Positions 28,327 to 36,747 of a stretch of DNA of 64,000 bases are shown piece after piece. Under the pieces are notes generated by a model. The model was not told the DNA's origin. It made no database searches and saw nothing but the letters and a program-made list of their open reading frames with translations. Every line of letters starts with the position of its first letter. Positions within the stretch are counted from its first letter, which is position 1. A program made the translations under genes and the position numbers. The stretch is taken from positions 1,660,610 through 1,724,609 of the forward strand of contig NZ_CH724141.1 of the NCBI RefSeq assembly GCF_000153325.1, in the 5' to 3' direction. This DNA is from Photobacterium sp. SKA34. GTDB lineage: Bacteria > Pseudomonadota > Gammaproteobacteria > Enterobacterales > Vibrionaceae.

Positions 28327-29766
28327 ATGAAAACGTATGTACTTTTATTCTCACTATTATTTACTACAGCTAGCCATGCTGAAGGTAATTCATTACCTGA
28401 AAGATTGGAGGCTGCTAGAACAGATTTATTGGAAAGTGAACCTGTATCTACATACGACTTTCGTAAACTACAAAGCACTTATCCATCACCTTTGCTGTTG
28501 CCTTCTAGTTTATTACCTCAAACCAAAGAGTATCCACTTTCAGCACTAAGGCAGTTATATCAAAACTCGTTAACCTGCAAGGGGCCTTGGCCTTACTCAC
28601 CATCAGTAACACAGCCCGTCGTTTTTACTCGAGCTATTTGTAACAAGACAACGTTACCACCAGGGTGGTTTGTTCGTTCAGGATATATTCATCCCGGCGG
28701 TGGTAGTTATGCATATCGTTATTTAGCGGAACACCCAGGTAAGGTGTCAGAATTCAGTAAGTTTTTGCATATTAAAGAGCACCCACTGGCGTCAGCGACA
28801 ACCTTACTTGGTCGTTTACAACGAATGAATAGTGATGAAATTAAAGTATTAATTTCTGGCGCTCGTTTCTTTATTGCTAACGGTGAGCTGTGGGTACGTA
28901 ATGATAATGAATATAATCTTTATAACCAGTCAACTTGGTTAAAGGTTTTAACCAGTCATGATTTGCATTTAAAACGCTTAAATCGTCATGATTTTTGTTT
29001 GGCTCAAAATGGAAATATATGTTGGCGTGAAGAGAATAAATCGCACTTAACGTACTATTTACTAATATGTTTATTAGTAAGTAATGCCTTATTACTGCTA
29101 AGTTGGGTCATTTATCGTTTTCGTATTCGTCGACGAGATATGCAAGAGCGTATGTTAATTCTGCAAATTTTGACTCATGAATTAAGAACGCCTATAGCAA
29201 GTTTAGCAATGACTGTTGAAGGATTTAGACGACACTTTGATGAATTGCCTGAAGGTCTGTATGATGAGTTTAGACGTTTGACTGATGATTCAAGGCGATT
29301 ACGACAGTTGGCTGAAGCAAGTAAAGATTACTTACAAGCTAACCAAAAACAATTAAGTACGCAAGAAGTTGAATCCATCAATGAATGGTTAGGCTATCTT
29401 GCTGAAGAGTATGATGTAACTTTACATCTTGCTGAAGATAGAAGTGTTCACGTGAATATTTATTGGCTTGGTACATGTTTAGATAACTTATTTTCTAATG
29501 CTCATAAATATGGCGTAGCGCCAATTACATTAACGACATCATACTATGATGGAAAACTTAAAATTGTGGTTCAAGACCAAGGCCCATTAAGTGCCAAAGA
29601 TTGGTCTAAATTGCGTAAACCTTTTGTTAGTGAACAAGGTTTAGGTTTAGGTTTGACCATTGTAGAATCAATGATTAATAGAATGGGGGGGAAATTGAAA
29701 TTAATTGGCCCACCAACCACATTTATATTGGAGATACCGTGTGAATCAAACTCTGCTACTGGTTGA
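28327..29766 (+). CDS. vxrA: VxrA-like sensor histidine kinase (DUF3404)
   Basis: 479 residues. Signal peptide (1-18), a periplasmic DUF3404 sensor of about 220 residues with four cysteines (84, 105, 224, 232) that could form disulfides, one membrane helix (241-264), then the cytoplasmic HisKA with phospho-acceptor His284 in THELRTP. The ATPase follows with an N-box NAHKYG and a GLGLGLTIVES G-box. DUF3404 is essentially restricted to VxrA/WigK of Vibrionaceae, which answers cell-wall damage and controls peptidoglycan synthesis and type VI secretion in V. cholerae. A TGA directly before the ATG rules out a longer start. It overlaps the next gene by 26 bases. Confidence 0.92.
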   Translation: MKTYVLLFSLLFTTASHAEGNSLPERLEAARTDLLESEPVSTYDFRKLQSTYPSPLLLPSSLLPQTKEYPLSALRQLYQNSLTCKGPWPYSPSVTQPVVFTRAICNKTTLPPGWFVRSGYIHPGGGSYAYRYLAEHPGKVSEFSKFLHIKEHPLASATTLLGRLQRMNSDEIKVLISGARFFIANGELWVRNDNEYNLYNQSTWLKVLTSHDLHLKRLNRHDFCLAQNGNICWREENKSHLTYYLLICLLVSNALLLLSWVIYRFRIRRRDMQERMLILQILTHELRTPIASLAMTVEGFRRHFDELPEGLYDEFRRLTDDSRRLRQLAEASKDYLQANQKQLSTQEVESINEWLGYLAEEYDVTLHLAEDRSVHVNIYWLGTCLDNLFSNAHKYGVAPITLTTSYYDGKLKIVVQDQGPLSAKDWSKLRKPFVSEQGLGLGLTIVESMINRMGGKLKLIGPPTTFILEIPCESNSATG

Positions 29767-30400
29767 AGATGACCGCAACCTTGCTGATGGTTTACTCGAT
29801 TGCTTAAAGCAAGCTGGTTATAACTGTTTATATGCAGATTGCGCTAGTAAAGTAGACGCTTTATGGAAAGAGGCCGATCTTGTTGTCCTTGATCGTCAAT
29901 TGCCTGAAGGTGACTCATTAAATTATTTAGGCTCATGGCTTAAGAAGAAGCATGTTCCTGTTATTTTATTAACTGCAATGGTATCGATTAACGATAAAGT
30001 TGTTGGCTTAGATTCTGGTGCAAAAGACTATTTAACGAAGCCTTTTGCGGAAGAAGAATTACTTGCACGAGTACGTGTTCATCTTCGTGGTGACGATGAA
30101 GATACTGCGGCCGCTAATATCATTAAAGTTGGCGATATCATTATCAATCAAGAAAGCCGTGAAGTGATTTTTGATAATGAAAATATTACGTTAACGCGAA
30201 CTGAATTTGAGCTTCTTGTATTCTTATCAAAAAATGCAGGGCGTGTATTTACACGTGACGAATTACTCGATCAAGTATGGGGTTATAACCATTACCCAAC
30301 AACACGTACTGTTGATACTCATATTCTTCAATTACGTCAAAAATTACCAGGTATTGATATCGAGACATTACGTGGTGTCGGCTACCGTATGAAGCCATAA
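29741..30400 (+). CDS. vxrB: VxrB-like OmpR-family response regulator
   Basis: 219 residues from GTG 29741, fixed by GGAG seven bases upstream and by the start LLLVEDD of the receiver domain immediately after; an in-frame ATG at 29705 inside vxrA would add a non-homologous tail. Phospho-acceptor Asp51 lies in VVLDRQLPEG and the conserved lysine in YLTKPF; a winged-helix DNA-binding domain follows (about 130-219, RTVDTHILQLRQKL). VxrB is the cognate regulator of VxrA and activates cell-wall synthesis, biofilm and type VI secretion genes in V. cholerae. No T6SS genes are in this window. Confidence 0.92.
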   Translation: MNQTLLLVEDDRNLADGLLDCLKQAGYNCLYADCASKVDALWKEADLVVLDRQLPEGDSLNYLGSWLKKKHVPVILLTAMVSINDKVVGLDSGAKDYLTKPFAEEELLARVRVHLRGDDEDTAAANIIKVGDIIINQESREVIFDNENITLTRTEFELLVFLSKNAGRVFTRDELLDQVWGYNHYPTTRTVDTHILQLRQKLPGIDIETLRGVGYRMKP

Positions 30401-30414
30401 GTACTGATTATTAA

Positions 30415-31287
30415 ATGAGAAGAATAACCTTTTTCTTGTGTCAGTTAGGTATTATTAACGCATCGTTATTAATACCTAACGCTAACGCAGCTTGGTTTGT
30501 AGATCAAAGCTCTTATGCGGCTGCCCATAGACATTTACTTGAAGGTCAAACGGATAAATCATTTGAATCGATTGTAGAGGCTTGGCAGCAATCTCCGACA
30601 ACAGATCAGAAAGCTAATCTTAATGGTTTGCTTGATCTTGCGATCACGGAGGACTGTGGTCATAACCTTGATAAAACAGTCTTGCCTTCTTGGTTATCAA
30701 AGTTATCAATTGAGCGTTCTATAGTTCAAAATATTAACCAGAAGTTACTTAAGTTATCGATTGTTGGTTTAACACGAGTTAACATTACCAAGATTAATCT
30801 TTCTAAGTGGCCTAATTATAATTTAATTGATGCCCAACCTGTGATTGATGATGGCGGTTACTTTAAAGTAGATGCTAAAAAGCTCGATCATAAAGTAGAA
30901 GCTGGATTATATAAATTGACGATCATCGCTGAAGGTGAACCCGCTTGGAATAAATGGATTGTACTGAATGAGCCGCCGGCAAAACAGAACTTAGGGTGGA
31001 AAGATAGCAATTCATGGCGTATTGATCATGTGGCTAAATTGAATTCATCATGTCCTGCTCCGAGTTTGTCGATAAAGTTGTATGACTTAAATGATACAGA
31101 TTGGCGACCATTATGGAGCGAACAAACTGATACTCATCTACCGACTAAGTTACCCAAACTAAATATCCCAGAAGGGCGATATTGGCTTGATGTTGGTTTA
31201 ATAAAAAGTCGATGGCAAGGTGAGATATCTATTTTAGACATTCAAAGTATCACTCGGTCCATTGATTATTCTGATGATACATATTGA
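30415..31287 (+). CDS. vxrC: VxrC-like DUF2861 exported protein
   Basis: 290 residues with a signal peptide (about 1-25, cleavage near NANA-AW). The mature protein has a short TPR-like helical start (YAAAHRHLLEGQTDKSF) and then beta-rich sequence typical of DUF2861. It follows vxrB by 14 bases and ends at a terminator, so the operon here is vxrABC. In V. cholerae two further genes, vxrD and vxrE, follow; neither is recognised here, where nnrS comes next. Periplasmic role unknown, perhaps sensing. Confidence 0.82.
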   Translation: MRRITFFLCQLGIINASLLIPNANAAWFVDQSSYAAAHRHLLEGQTDKSFESIVEAWQQSPTTDQKANLNGLLDLAITEDCGHNLDKTVLPSWLSKLSIERSIVQNINQKLLKLSIVGLTRVNITKINLSKWPNYNLIDAQPVIDDGGYFKVDAKKLDHKVEAGLYKLTIIAEGEPAWNKWIVLNEPPAKQNLGWKDSNSWRIDHVAKLNSSCPAPSLSIKLYDLNDTDWRPLWSEQTDTHLPTKLPKLNIPEGRYWLDVGLIKSRWQGEISILDIQSITRSIDYSDDTY

Positions 31288-31291
31288 GATT

Positions 31292-31319
31292 AAAAACCAC
31301 TATATAAGAGTGGTTTTTT
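31292..31319 (+). terminator. vxrABC terminator
   Basis: 10-bp perfect stem AAAAACCACT/AGTGGTTTTT with a 7-base loop, immediately after vxrC. Confidence 0.88.
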
Positions 31320-31323
31320 ATTA

Positions 31324-31356
31324 CTTTAAACATGTATAATAAATGCATGTTTAAAG
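31324..31356 (+). promoter_or_regulatory. NsrR-like operator over nnrS promoter
   Basis: A perfect 11-bp inverted repeat, CTTTAAACATG and CATGTTTAAAG, separated by 11 bases. Its inner 23 bases fit the 11-1-11 NsrR layout (half-sites close to AANATGYATTT). A consensus -10 TATAAT sits in the centre (31335-31340), so occupancy would block transcription. nnrS genes are classic members of the NsrR nitric-oxide regulon in gammaproteobacteria, which supports the assignment; NsrR itself is not in the window. Confidence 0.7.
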
Positions 31357-31367
31357 TGGTGTAAATT

Positions 31368-32567
31368 ATGCAAATCATCGATAAAGCAAAAGAAGATAAA
31401 ATACCTGCAATTTTACGTTTAGGTTTTCGACCGTTTTTTCTTGGAGCAAGTACTTTTTCAGTTATCGCAATGATAATCTGGGCATTGTTCTGGTCAGGTA
31501 AGTCTCAATTAGCTAGTCTTATGTATTCAAATCCTATTTGGTGGCACAGCCATGAAATGCTATTTGGATTTTCAGGCGCAGTCATTATTGGTTTTTTATT
31601 GACGGCGGTACAAAATTGGACAGGGCAAACGGGTATTAAAGGTATTAAACTGTTGCTGGTTTTCAGCCTATGGTTGATTGCTCGTATTGGTTTAATGTTG
31701 GGCTCAGTGAGCAGTATTTGGCTGTTTATTGATACATTATGGATTGCTGTTTCTATTTATTATCTTGCAATACCGATTATAAAAGTTAAGCAGTGGCGTA
31801 ATCTTTTCTTTGTGCCCGTTTTACTTCTGTTTGCTTTTACCAATATTCAATTTCATTTCATTGCGTTAGGCAAGAGTCATCAATCTATAGCCGATATTGC
31901 TTTACCTGTCGTGTTGGTAGTAACTGTGATTACCTTAGTTGTTGGTGGCCGAGTTATCCCATTTTTTACGTCACGCGGAACTAATACCAAAGTTATTGAA
32001 CGAATTAAAACGATTGAATATCTTGCGCTTATACCTGCTTGGTTGTTGCTTTTGACGACATTCTTTATAAATAACGAAACAATAAATTGGCTTATTGCTC
32101 CGTTGTCGATCATTGCAGCCATAACCAACTTTGTTCGTCTTTCTCGCTGGCGCACAATCTCAACAAGGCGGATACCGTTACTGTGGTCTTTACATCTAGC
32201 TTATTTGTCATTAATTATTGGTTTATTTTTACTAGGTTGCAGCCTTTATACGACAGCCATCAGTGAGTCTATAGCTATTCATATAATTACCATTGGTGGA
32301 CTTGGGGGAATGATACTAGCAATGATCTCGCGTGTATCTTTAGGGCACACAGGACGTAAATTGCAAGTCGACCGTTTTATGCAAGTCGCTTTCATCGCGT
32401 TATTTTTATCACTATTAGCACGAGTATTATTGACTATAGTTGCGCCAAGTATGTTACTTGATGGCTATGTGATTTCTGCTAGTTTGTGGGCTATTGCTTT
32501 TGGGATTTTTACCATTGTCTATTTTCCAGTACTCACAAAGCCCCGTGTTGACGGTCATCCAGGGTGA
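31368..32567 (+). CDS. nnrS: NnrS family heme-copper membrane protein
   Basis: 399 residues with about twelve hydrophobic helices. Family marks include LRLGFRPFFLGA near the N-terminus, WHSHEMLFGF with the conserved histidines around residue 62, and GGRVIPFFTSRG near 190. NnrS is an inner-membrane heme- and copper-containing protein that protects against nitrosative stress by limiting damage from nitric oxide. It is a single gene behind an NsrR-like palindrome. The start ATG has only a weak ribosome site. Confidence 0.92.
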   Translation: MQIIDKAKEDKIPAILRLGFRPFFLGASTFSVIAMIIWALFWSGKSQLASLMYSNPIWWHSHEMLFGFSGAVIIGFLLTAVQNWTGQTGIKGIKLLLVFSLWLIARIGLMLGSVSSIWLFIDTLWIAVSIYYLAIPIIKVKQWRNLFFVPVLLLFAFTNIQFHFIALGKSHQSIADIALPVVLVVTVITLVVGGRVIPFFTSRGTNTKVIERIKTIEYLALIPAWLLLLTTFFINNETINWLIAPLSIIAAITNFVRLSRWRTISTRRIPLLWSLHLAYLSLIIGLFLLGCSLYTTAISESIAIHIITIGGLGGMILAMISRVSLGHTGRKLQVDRFMQVAFIALFLSLLARVLLTIVAPSMLLDGYVISASLWAIAFGIFTIVYFPVLTKPRVDGHPG

Positions 32568-32667
32568 ATGATCAACGAGAGAGGACTGTATTGGTAGCTT
32601 GATAATCAGTGACATCATTGGCTATTAGCTCTAAAATGATGCTTCGTTCATCAACAAGAAGATAGTT

Positions 32668-32853
32668 ATGTACAATCACACTCCAACGCTCAATCATGAA
32701 CAACAACAAGAAGCTGCTGAGCGTATCCATGAGCTGATGGCGCAAGGTATTAGTAGTGGTGAAGCAATAATGATTGTTGCTCACCAGATCCGAGAGGCGG
32801 ATATTAAACGTCGTGAAGCGGCTGGTGAAACTTTCAGTGATGAAGAAGAGTAA
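32668..32853 (+). CDS. yoaH: YoaH family (UPF0181) small protein
   Basis: 61 residues. The core [20 protein letters not shown] with SSGEAI and an acidic C-terminus (DEEE) matches the UPF0181 family, including E. coli YoaH of 59 residues. Helical and cytoplasmic; function unknown. The start ATG is preceded by AAGA; spacing is acceptable. Its own terminator follows. Confidence 0.86.
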   Translation: MYNHTPTLNHEQQQEAAERIHELMAQGISSGEAIMIVAHQIREADIKRREAAGETFSDEEE

Positions 32854-32860
32854 TTAAAAT

Positions 32861-32885
32861 AAGAGCTTAACGGCTCTTTTTTTAT
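32861..32885 (+). terminator. yoaH terminator
   Basis: 6-bp stem AAGAGC/GCTCTT with a six-base loop and a run of Ts. Confidence 0.75.
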
Positions 32886-32976
32886 AATTGGATACTTTAT
32901 TTTCAAATAAAAGCTTGTTCAATTATATGTTTTTATTATACAAATAATTAAAACATAATTTTATTAGGGTAATTAT

Positions 32977-33501
32977 ATGAATGACCGATATTTACAGGCT
33001 CAAGCTTTTGCTAAAAGTCGACATGGCGAGCAAAAATACGGAGATTATCCTTACCACATTCATTTAGATACCGTTGCAGAAATTGCGCGACCATATGGTA
33101 TTGATGCAATTATTGTAGCTCAACTGCATGATGTGATTGAAGATACTGATACCAGCTTTGATGAGTTGGCAGATCTGTTTGGTTTTATTATTGCTGATGC
33201 AGTGAATTATGTCACTGATGTGAAATTAGAAGATCGAGCGAAGCGAAAATTAGAGATAAACCAACGGTTATTATCGCTTGATCCAGCTGAAGATGCAGCA
33301 CGTCTAGCATTAATTGTTAAAACCTGCGATCGCTTAGCTAACGTTGAATCAAGTAGCAATAATTCACGTCGCCATTTTTTAATGTATCAAGCAGAACATG
33401 ACGCTTTTAAGCATGCCGTTTATCGTGCTGGTCTATGTGAACCATTATGGCAACAATTGGACGCGCTTATTCATTCAAAAAATTGTGTTAACTGTGCTTA
33501 A
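32977..33501 (+). CDS. HD-domain phosphohydrolase, SpoT/Mesh1-like
   Basis: 174 residues. Metal-binding histidines in YPYHIHLDTVAEI (about 27-29), the HD pair His51-Asp52 in QLHDVIEDT and a KTCDRLANV motif near 108 match the hydrolase domain of RelA/SpoT proteins and stand-alone Mesh1/SAH enzymes. No synthetase, TGS or ACT domain is present. It could degrade (p)ppGpp or another nucleotide; stand-alone HD proteins of this type are often misannotated. Monocistronic, with GGG about nine bases before the ATG. Confidence 0.82.
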   Translation: MNDRYLQAQAFAKSRHGEQKYGDYPYHIHLDTVAEIARPYGIDAIIVAQLHDVIEDTDTSFDELADLFGFIIADAVNYVTDVKLEDRAKRKLEINQRLLSLDPAEDAARLALIVKTCDRLANVESSSNNSRRHFLMYQAEHDAFKHAVYRAGLCEPLWQQLDALIHSKNCVNCA

Positions 33502-33529
33502 TGCATGAAATTTAGTGGTTAGTTATTAG

Positions 33530-33567
33530 AAAGGTCAGTGTATTTGAAAAATATACTGACCTTTTTT
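33530..33567. terminator. bidirectional terminator
   Basis: A long stem, AAAGGTCAGTGTAT with ATATACTGACCTTT (one G-T pair), with a short loop and T-runs on both strands, between the convergent HD gene and nadE. Confidence 0.88.
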
Positions 33568-33602
33568 ATTTTTTCATTATGAAGACATTTTGCTGTCAGT
33601 CA

Positions 33603-34439
33603 TTATTCCTCATCATAAATCGTAGGAATAGGTTGGCGCTTATGTTGGGTTGCTTTATAAATAGAAACTAAGCGATCGCGGACAAAATCGGTGACAGGTT
33701 TGCCTTCTAAGAAGTCATCAATCTGATCATAAGAAACTTGTAAAGCGTCCTCGTCAGCTTTTTGTGGTGCTAATTCTTCTAAGTCAGCTGTAGGTACTTT
33801 GTAAACCAATTGTTCTGGCGCACCAAGTTTTGCTCCAATAGCACGAACTTGACGTTTGTTTAACCCAAATAGAGGTGCCAAATCACAAGCACCATCACCA
33901 AACTTTGTATAAAAACCAGTAATGTTTTCAGCTGAATGATCTGTGCCAATAACTAAACCGCCAACAAGTCCTGCAATCTCGTATTGAGCAATCATACGTG
34001 TCCGAGCTTTAACATTGCCTTTCACGAAATCAACTTTTGCCTTGTCGCTAGGAATAAGTCCTGTATTTTCTAATGACAAAAGGGTGCTTGCATGAGTGGC
34101 ATCAACACCTTTTTTAATATTAACACTTACTGAGTGACTAGGCTGGATAAAGTGCAATGCTAGTTGTGCTTCGTCTTCATCTTGCTGTTCTCCATAGGGT
34201 AGACGAACGGCAATAAACTGGTAATCGTTGCTGTTAGAAACTTGGTTTAAACCATTAACAGCAAGTTGAGCAAGACGACCACATGTTGTTGAATCCACGC
34301 CACCACTAATGCCTAGTACAAGTGATTTGCAGCCTGATTGCTTAAGTTTTTTTTGAATAAAATCAACGCGGCGTTGGATTTCAAAATCAACGTCAATGAC
34401 AGGTAGCACGCGCATTTCAGTACGGATAAGCTGTTCCAT
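33603..34439 (-). CDS. nadE: NH3-dependent NAD+ synthetase
   Basis: 278 residues from the ATG at 34439, which gives the usual Vibrio NadE start (IRTEMRVLP); an upstream in-frame ATG would add 14 atypical residues. The ATP-pyrophosphatase P-loop is GISGGVDST, and the ammonia-dependent short form is indicated by the absence of a glutaminase domain. It amidates deamido-NAD, the last step of NAD synthesis. AAGGA lies about nine bases upstream. A NadD-like gene is transcribed divergently 246 bases away. Confidence 0.93.
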   Translation of the reverse strand: MEQLIRTEMRVLPVIDVDFEIQRRVDFIQKKLKQSGCKSLVLGISGGVDSTTCGRLAQLAVNGLNQVSNSNDYQFIAVRLPYGEQQDEDEAQLALHFIQPSHSVSVNIKKGVDATHASTLLSLENTGLIPSDKAKVDFVKGNVKARTRMIAQYEIAGLVGGLVIGTDHSAENITGFYTKFGDGACDLAPLFGLNKRQVRAIGAKLGAPEQLVYKVPTADLEELAPQKADEDALQVSYDQIDDFLEGKPVTDFVRDRLVSIYKATQHKRQPIPTIYDEE

Positions 34440-34685
34440 GGTATATGAATCCTTAAGAGAGTTAGCCCAAATATTAATCATTTGAAGCGATATAATAGCT
34501 AAATGAGAGATAAACCATTACACCTTTGGCAAAATCATGCGATAACTCGTTATTATGATCAATGCTAAAAATAGATATTACTAAAATTAAGCAGCATTTT
34601 CCTATTAAATGCTTAAATAATAGTTACATCATTAGAAATTTCTAGTGTGAAAATTAATCAATTGATAAAACGAAAGGTTTGATGG

Positions 34686-35207
34686 ATGAAACGAACTCTT
34701 GCTATATTCGGCAGCGCTTTTAATCCGCCTAGTTTAGGACATCGTTCTGTTTTAGAACGATTAACGCATTATGACGAAGTACTTTTACTACCAAGTTACA
34801 ATCATGCTTGGGGTAAGAATATGTTGGATTATTCATTACGTTGTGAATTAGTTTCTGCTTTCATTGATGATATTTCTCAAGATAACCTCGTGTTGTCCAC
34901 GTTAGAGCAAGATATCGCGGTAGGTGATGAAGCTATTACTACGCATGTAGTACTTGTGGAATTACAAAAGCGCTATCCAAACCATCAAATTACATTTGTT
35001 ATTGGACCTGATAATTTCTTGAACTTTGGAAAGTTTTTTAAGTCAAAAGAAATACTTAGTCAATGGCAAGTGCTTGCATGTCCAGAAACATTACCGATTA
35101 GAAGTACTCTAATTCGAGAAGCATTAGCTGAAAATAAAGATATCAGTGAGTTAACAACTACTAGTGTTAGCCAGTTACTAATGACGGATAAACGTTTTCA
35201 TTTTTAA
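34686..35207 (+). CDS. NadD-like nicotinate-nucleotide adenylyltransferase family protein
   Basis: 173 residues. The nucleotidyltransferase signature GSAFNPPSLGH (about 9-19) and the second motif IRSTLIR near 139 are both present, as is VIGPDNFLNF. This is the NadD/NadM superfamily, and the neighbour nadE makes NAD metabolism the obvious pathway. It is shorter than E. coli NadD (213 residues) and lacks some internal segments, so it may be a second adenylyltransferase alongside the housekeeping NadD usually found near holA. The gene is followed closely by an exported-protein gene. Confidence 0.82.
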   Translation: MKRTLAIFGSAFNPPSLGHRSVLERLTHYDEVLLLPSYNHAWGKNMLDYSLRCELVSAFIDDISQDNLVLSTLEQDIAVGDEAITTHVVLVELQKRYPNHQITFVIGPDNFLNFGKFFKSKEILSQWQVLACPETLPIRSTLIREALAENKDISELTTTSVSQLLMTDKRFHF

Positions 35208-35226
35208 CTTTAGAGGACAAGGCGAA

Positions 35227-35778
35227 GTGTTTAAACAAATTTCATTAGTTGTTTTTTGTTTCTTATCAATGATGTTGTCTTCGTCAACTTACGCTTTCAA
35301 ATGCGAAAATTATTATTCATTAGATGCTGTTTCACAGACTTTTAGTATCGATTATCCAAATATTACCAAAGGCTGCTCATTGCCTATTTATAGTATTGAA
35401 CGCAATCATAATATAAACCATTCGCTAATGTTTTCACAACATGATAGGGCTATACCGTGGAAAATTGACCATAATAGCTATGGTGATAAATTCTGGTTAC
35501 ACTGGGATGATAAATTTGCAGATTCACCTGTTTTAATGAACCACAATTCATCAACATTTTATGGCTTAGGTTTTTGGATGCCAACTAACTATGACGAGGA
35601 AGAATTTACAAGTGCTGCGGAGGCTGAAGATTGGATATTAAATCATGGTCTGCAAATGAGTTTAGGTTTTGGCGATATTACTGGTCATAAACCACGTGTT
35701 AGATTTGATTATCGTTGGCATAATAATAACCATGTTGAAGATGGGATCTCGATGCAAGTTCATATTCCATTAAATTAA
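35227..35778 (+). CDS. exported protein of unknown function
   Basis: 183 residues, starting at GTG 35227 with AGGA nine bases upstream. Signal peptide 1-23 (cleavage near TYA-FK). Two cysteines in the mature protein (KCENYY and KGCSLP) could pair. The rest is aromatic- and histidine-rich (IPWKIDHN, LHWDDKF, MPTNYDEEEF), suggesting a small periplasmic beta-protein. I do not recognise the family. It lies 19 bases after the NadD-like gene and is probably co-transcribed, though a functional link is not evident. Confidence 0.7.
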   Translation: MFKQISLVVFCFLSMMLSSSTYAFKCENYYSLDAVSQTFSIDYPNITKGCSLPIYSIERNHNINHSLMFSQHDRAIPWKIDHNSYGDKFWLHWDDKFADSPVLMNHNSSTFYGLGFWMPTNYDEEEFTSAAEAEDWILNHGLQMSLGFGDITGHKPRVRFDYRWHNNNHVEDGISMQVHIPLN

Positions 35779-35800
35779 AAAACGCCCGTGCTAAGGGCGT
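35773..35800 (-). terminator. terminator for the cupin-domain gene
   Basis: 6-bp GC-rich stem ACGCCC/GGGCGT, 7-base loop; on the minus strand it is followed by TTTTTT. It overlaps the stop of the plus-strand exported-protein gene. Confidence 0.8.
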
Positions 35801-35807
35801 AATCCGT

Positions 35808-36488
35808 TTAGCGTAGACTTTCACCTAAAATTGGCAAAGAAAGTGCTTCTACCATTTGTTCTGTAGTATTCAGCTGAGCTGCAATTTGTGGGAGCTTTCG
35901 TCCAGAACGACTGAGTTTTAGCACTTCTCGCATCAGAATGCAGGCTTCACACTCTTTTACTGTCATATTCATTACTGATTCAACGTTTGTTATTGCTGTT
36001 TTTTCAGTGATTTTATTACCTGTTAGCATTAACGCTAAAGAATTGTGATGCTGTTTATTAATCGCAGGACAAAGTGATTGAGTAGACACAGATAGCTTTT
36101 CGACTTGATCGGCAATGACTTTTAATAAACGTCCTTCTGCTCCATCCCATTTATGCTCTTGCACGGGAGTTTTTGCCAATTCATCTAGCACGGCTCTTAC
36201 GAGTGATGACACAACAAAGAAGCCAGCATCAGTGCATAGTGGCTGTGTCATTCGAACAGAAAAGGAAACTTTGTAAAATACTGCACCAGGTAACACTGTG
36301 ATGGCATGTAAACAATCAAACGGGATCCAGAAACCATGACCCTTAGTGATCATATGCTCTTGTTTACCTAATCGGATTAACACACAACCATTCGTTACAA
36401 CGATAAAGTAAGAAGATTGGCTCTTTTTACGTGAACCAACAAAAAGAAAAGGGTGTTCGTTATTTGAAAACTCAATAGCTTGTTTCAT
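35808..36488 (-). CDS. AraC-type cupin sensor protein without a clear HTH
   Basis: 226 residues from ATG 36488 (a GAGAG ribosome site lies upstream; an in-frame ATG 20 codons earlier lacks one). Residues about 1-100 look like the AraC N-terminal cupin arm, with GHGFWIPFDCLHAI at the strand carrying the conserved proline and histidine. The C-terminal part has helices (ILMREVLKLSRSGRKLPQIAAQLN) reminiscent of one HTH subdomain only, less than the usual 100-residue double HTH. It may be a reduced AraC-family regulator. Target unknown; the divergent gene is an acyltransferase. Confidence 0.6.
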   Translation of the reverse strand: MKQAIEFSNNEHPFLFVGSRKKSQSSYFIVVTNGCVLIRLGKQEHMITKGHGFWIPFDCLHAITVLPGAVFYKVSFSVRMTQPLCTDAGFFVVSSLVRAVLDELAKTPVQEHKWDGAEGRLLKVIADQVEKLSVSTQSLCPAINKQHHNSLALMLTGNKITEKTAITNVESVMNMTVKECEACILMREVLKLSRSGRKLPQIAAQLNTTEQMVEALSLPILGESLR

Positions 36489-36647
36489 ACTGACTCTCTT
36501 ACACATAAGCCTGCATATCTTCGTGTTTTTTTCTATTAGCGTCAACAAAGAGGATTGTGTATTACCTAAATACTGTAGATATCATTTTTTATATGATCAA
36601 AGTAGTGTAAAAAATAGCACCCGCGCTGAAAAAGTAGACAATAACGT

Positions 36648-36660
36648 GAGGTATGACCTC
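36648..36660. promoter_or_regulatory. GAGGT-N3-ACCTC inverted repeat
   Basis: Perfect 5-3-5 palindrome 88 bases upstream of the acyltransferase GTG start and 160 bases upstream of the divergent cupin-domain gene. No known regulator assigned. Confidence 0.3.
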
Positions 36661-36747
36661 CAACCATTACGGATATTGACAGAGGTTGTTTGGTTAATCA
36701 TTATTTACTAGTAAAATAACTCAGTTTTTTCAACATGAAGCATTACT

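Noticed and set aside
36523..36711. 62-codon plus-strand frame between cupin and acyltransferase genes
   Set aside because: No ribosome site, partly overlaps the cupin gene's upstream region, no recognisable protein features.
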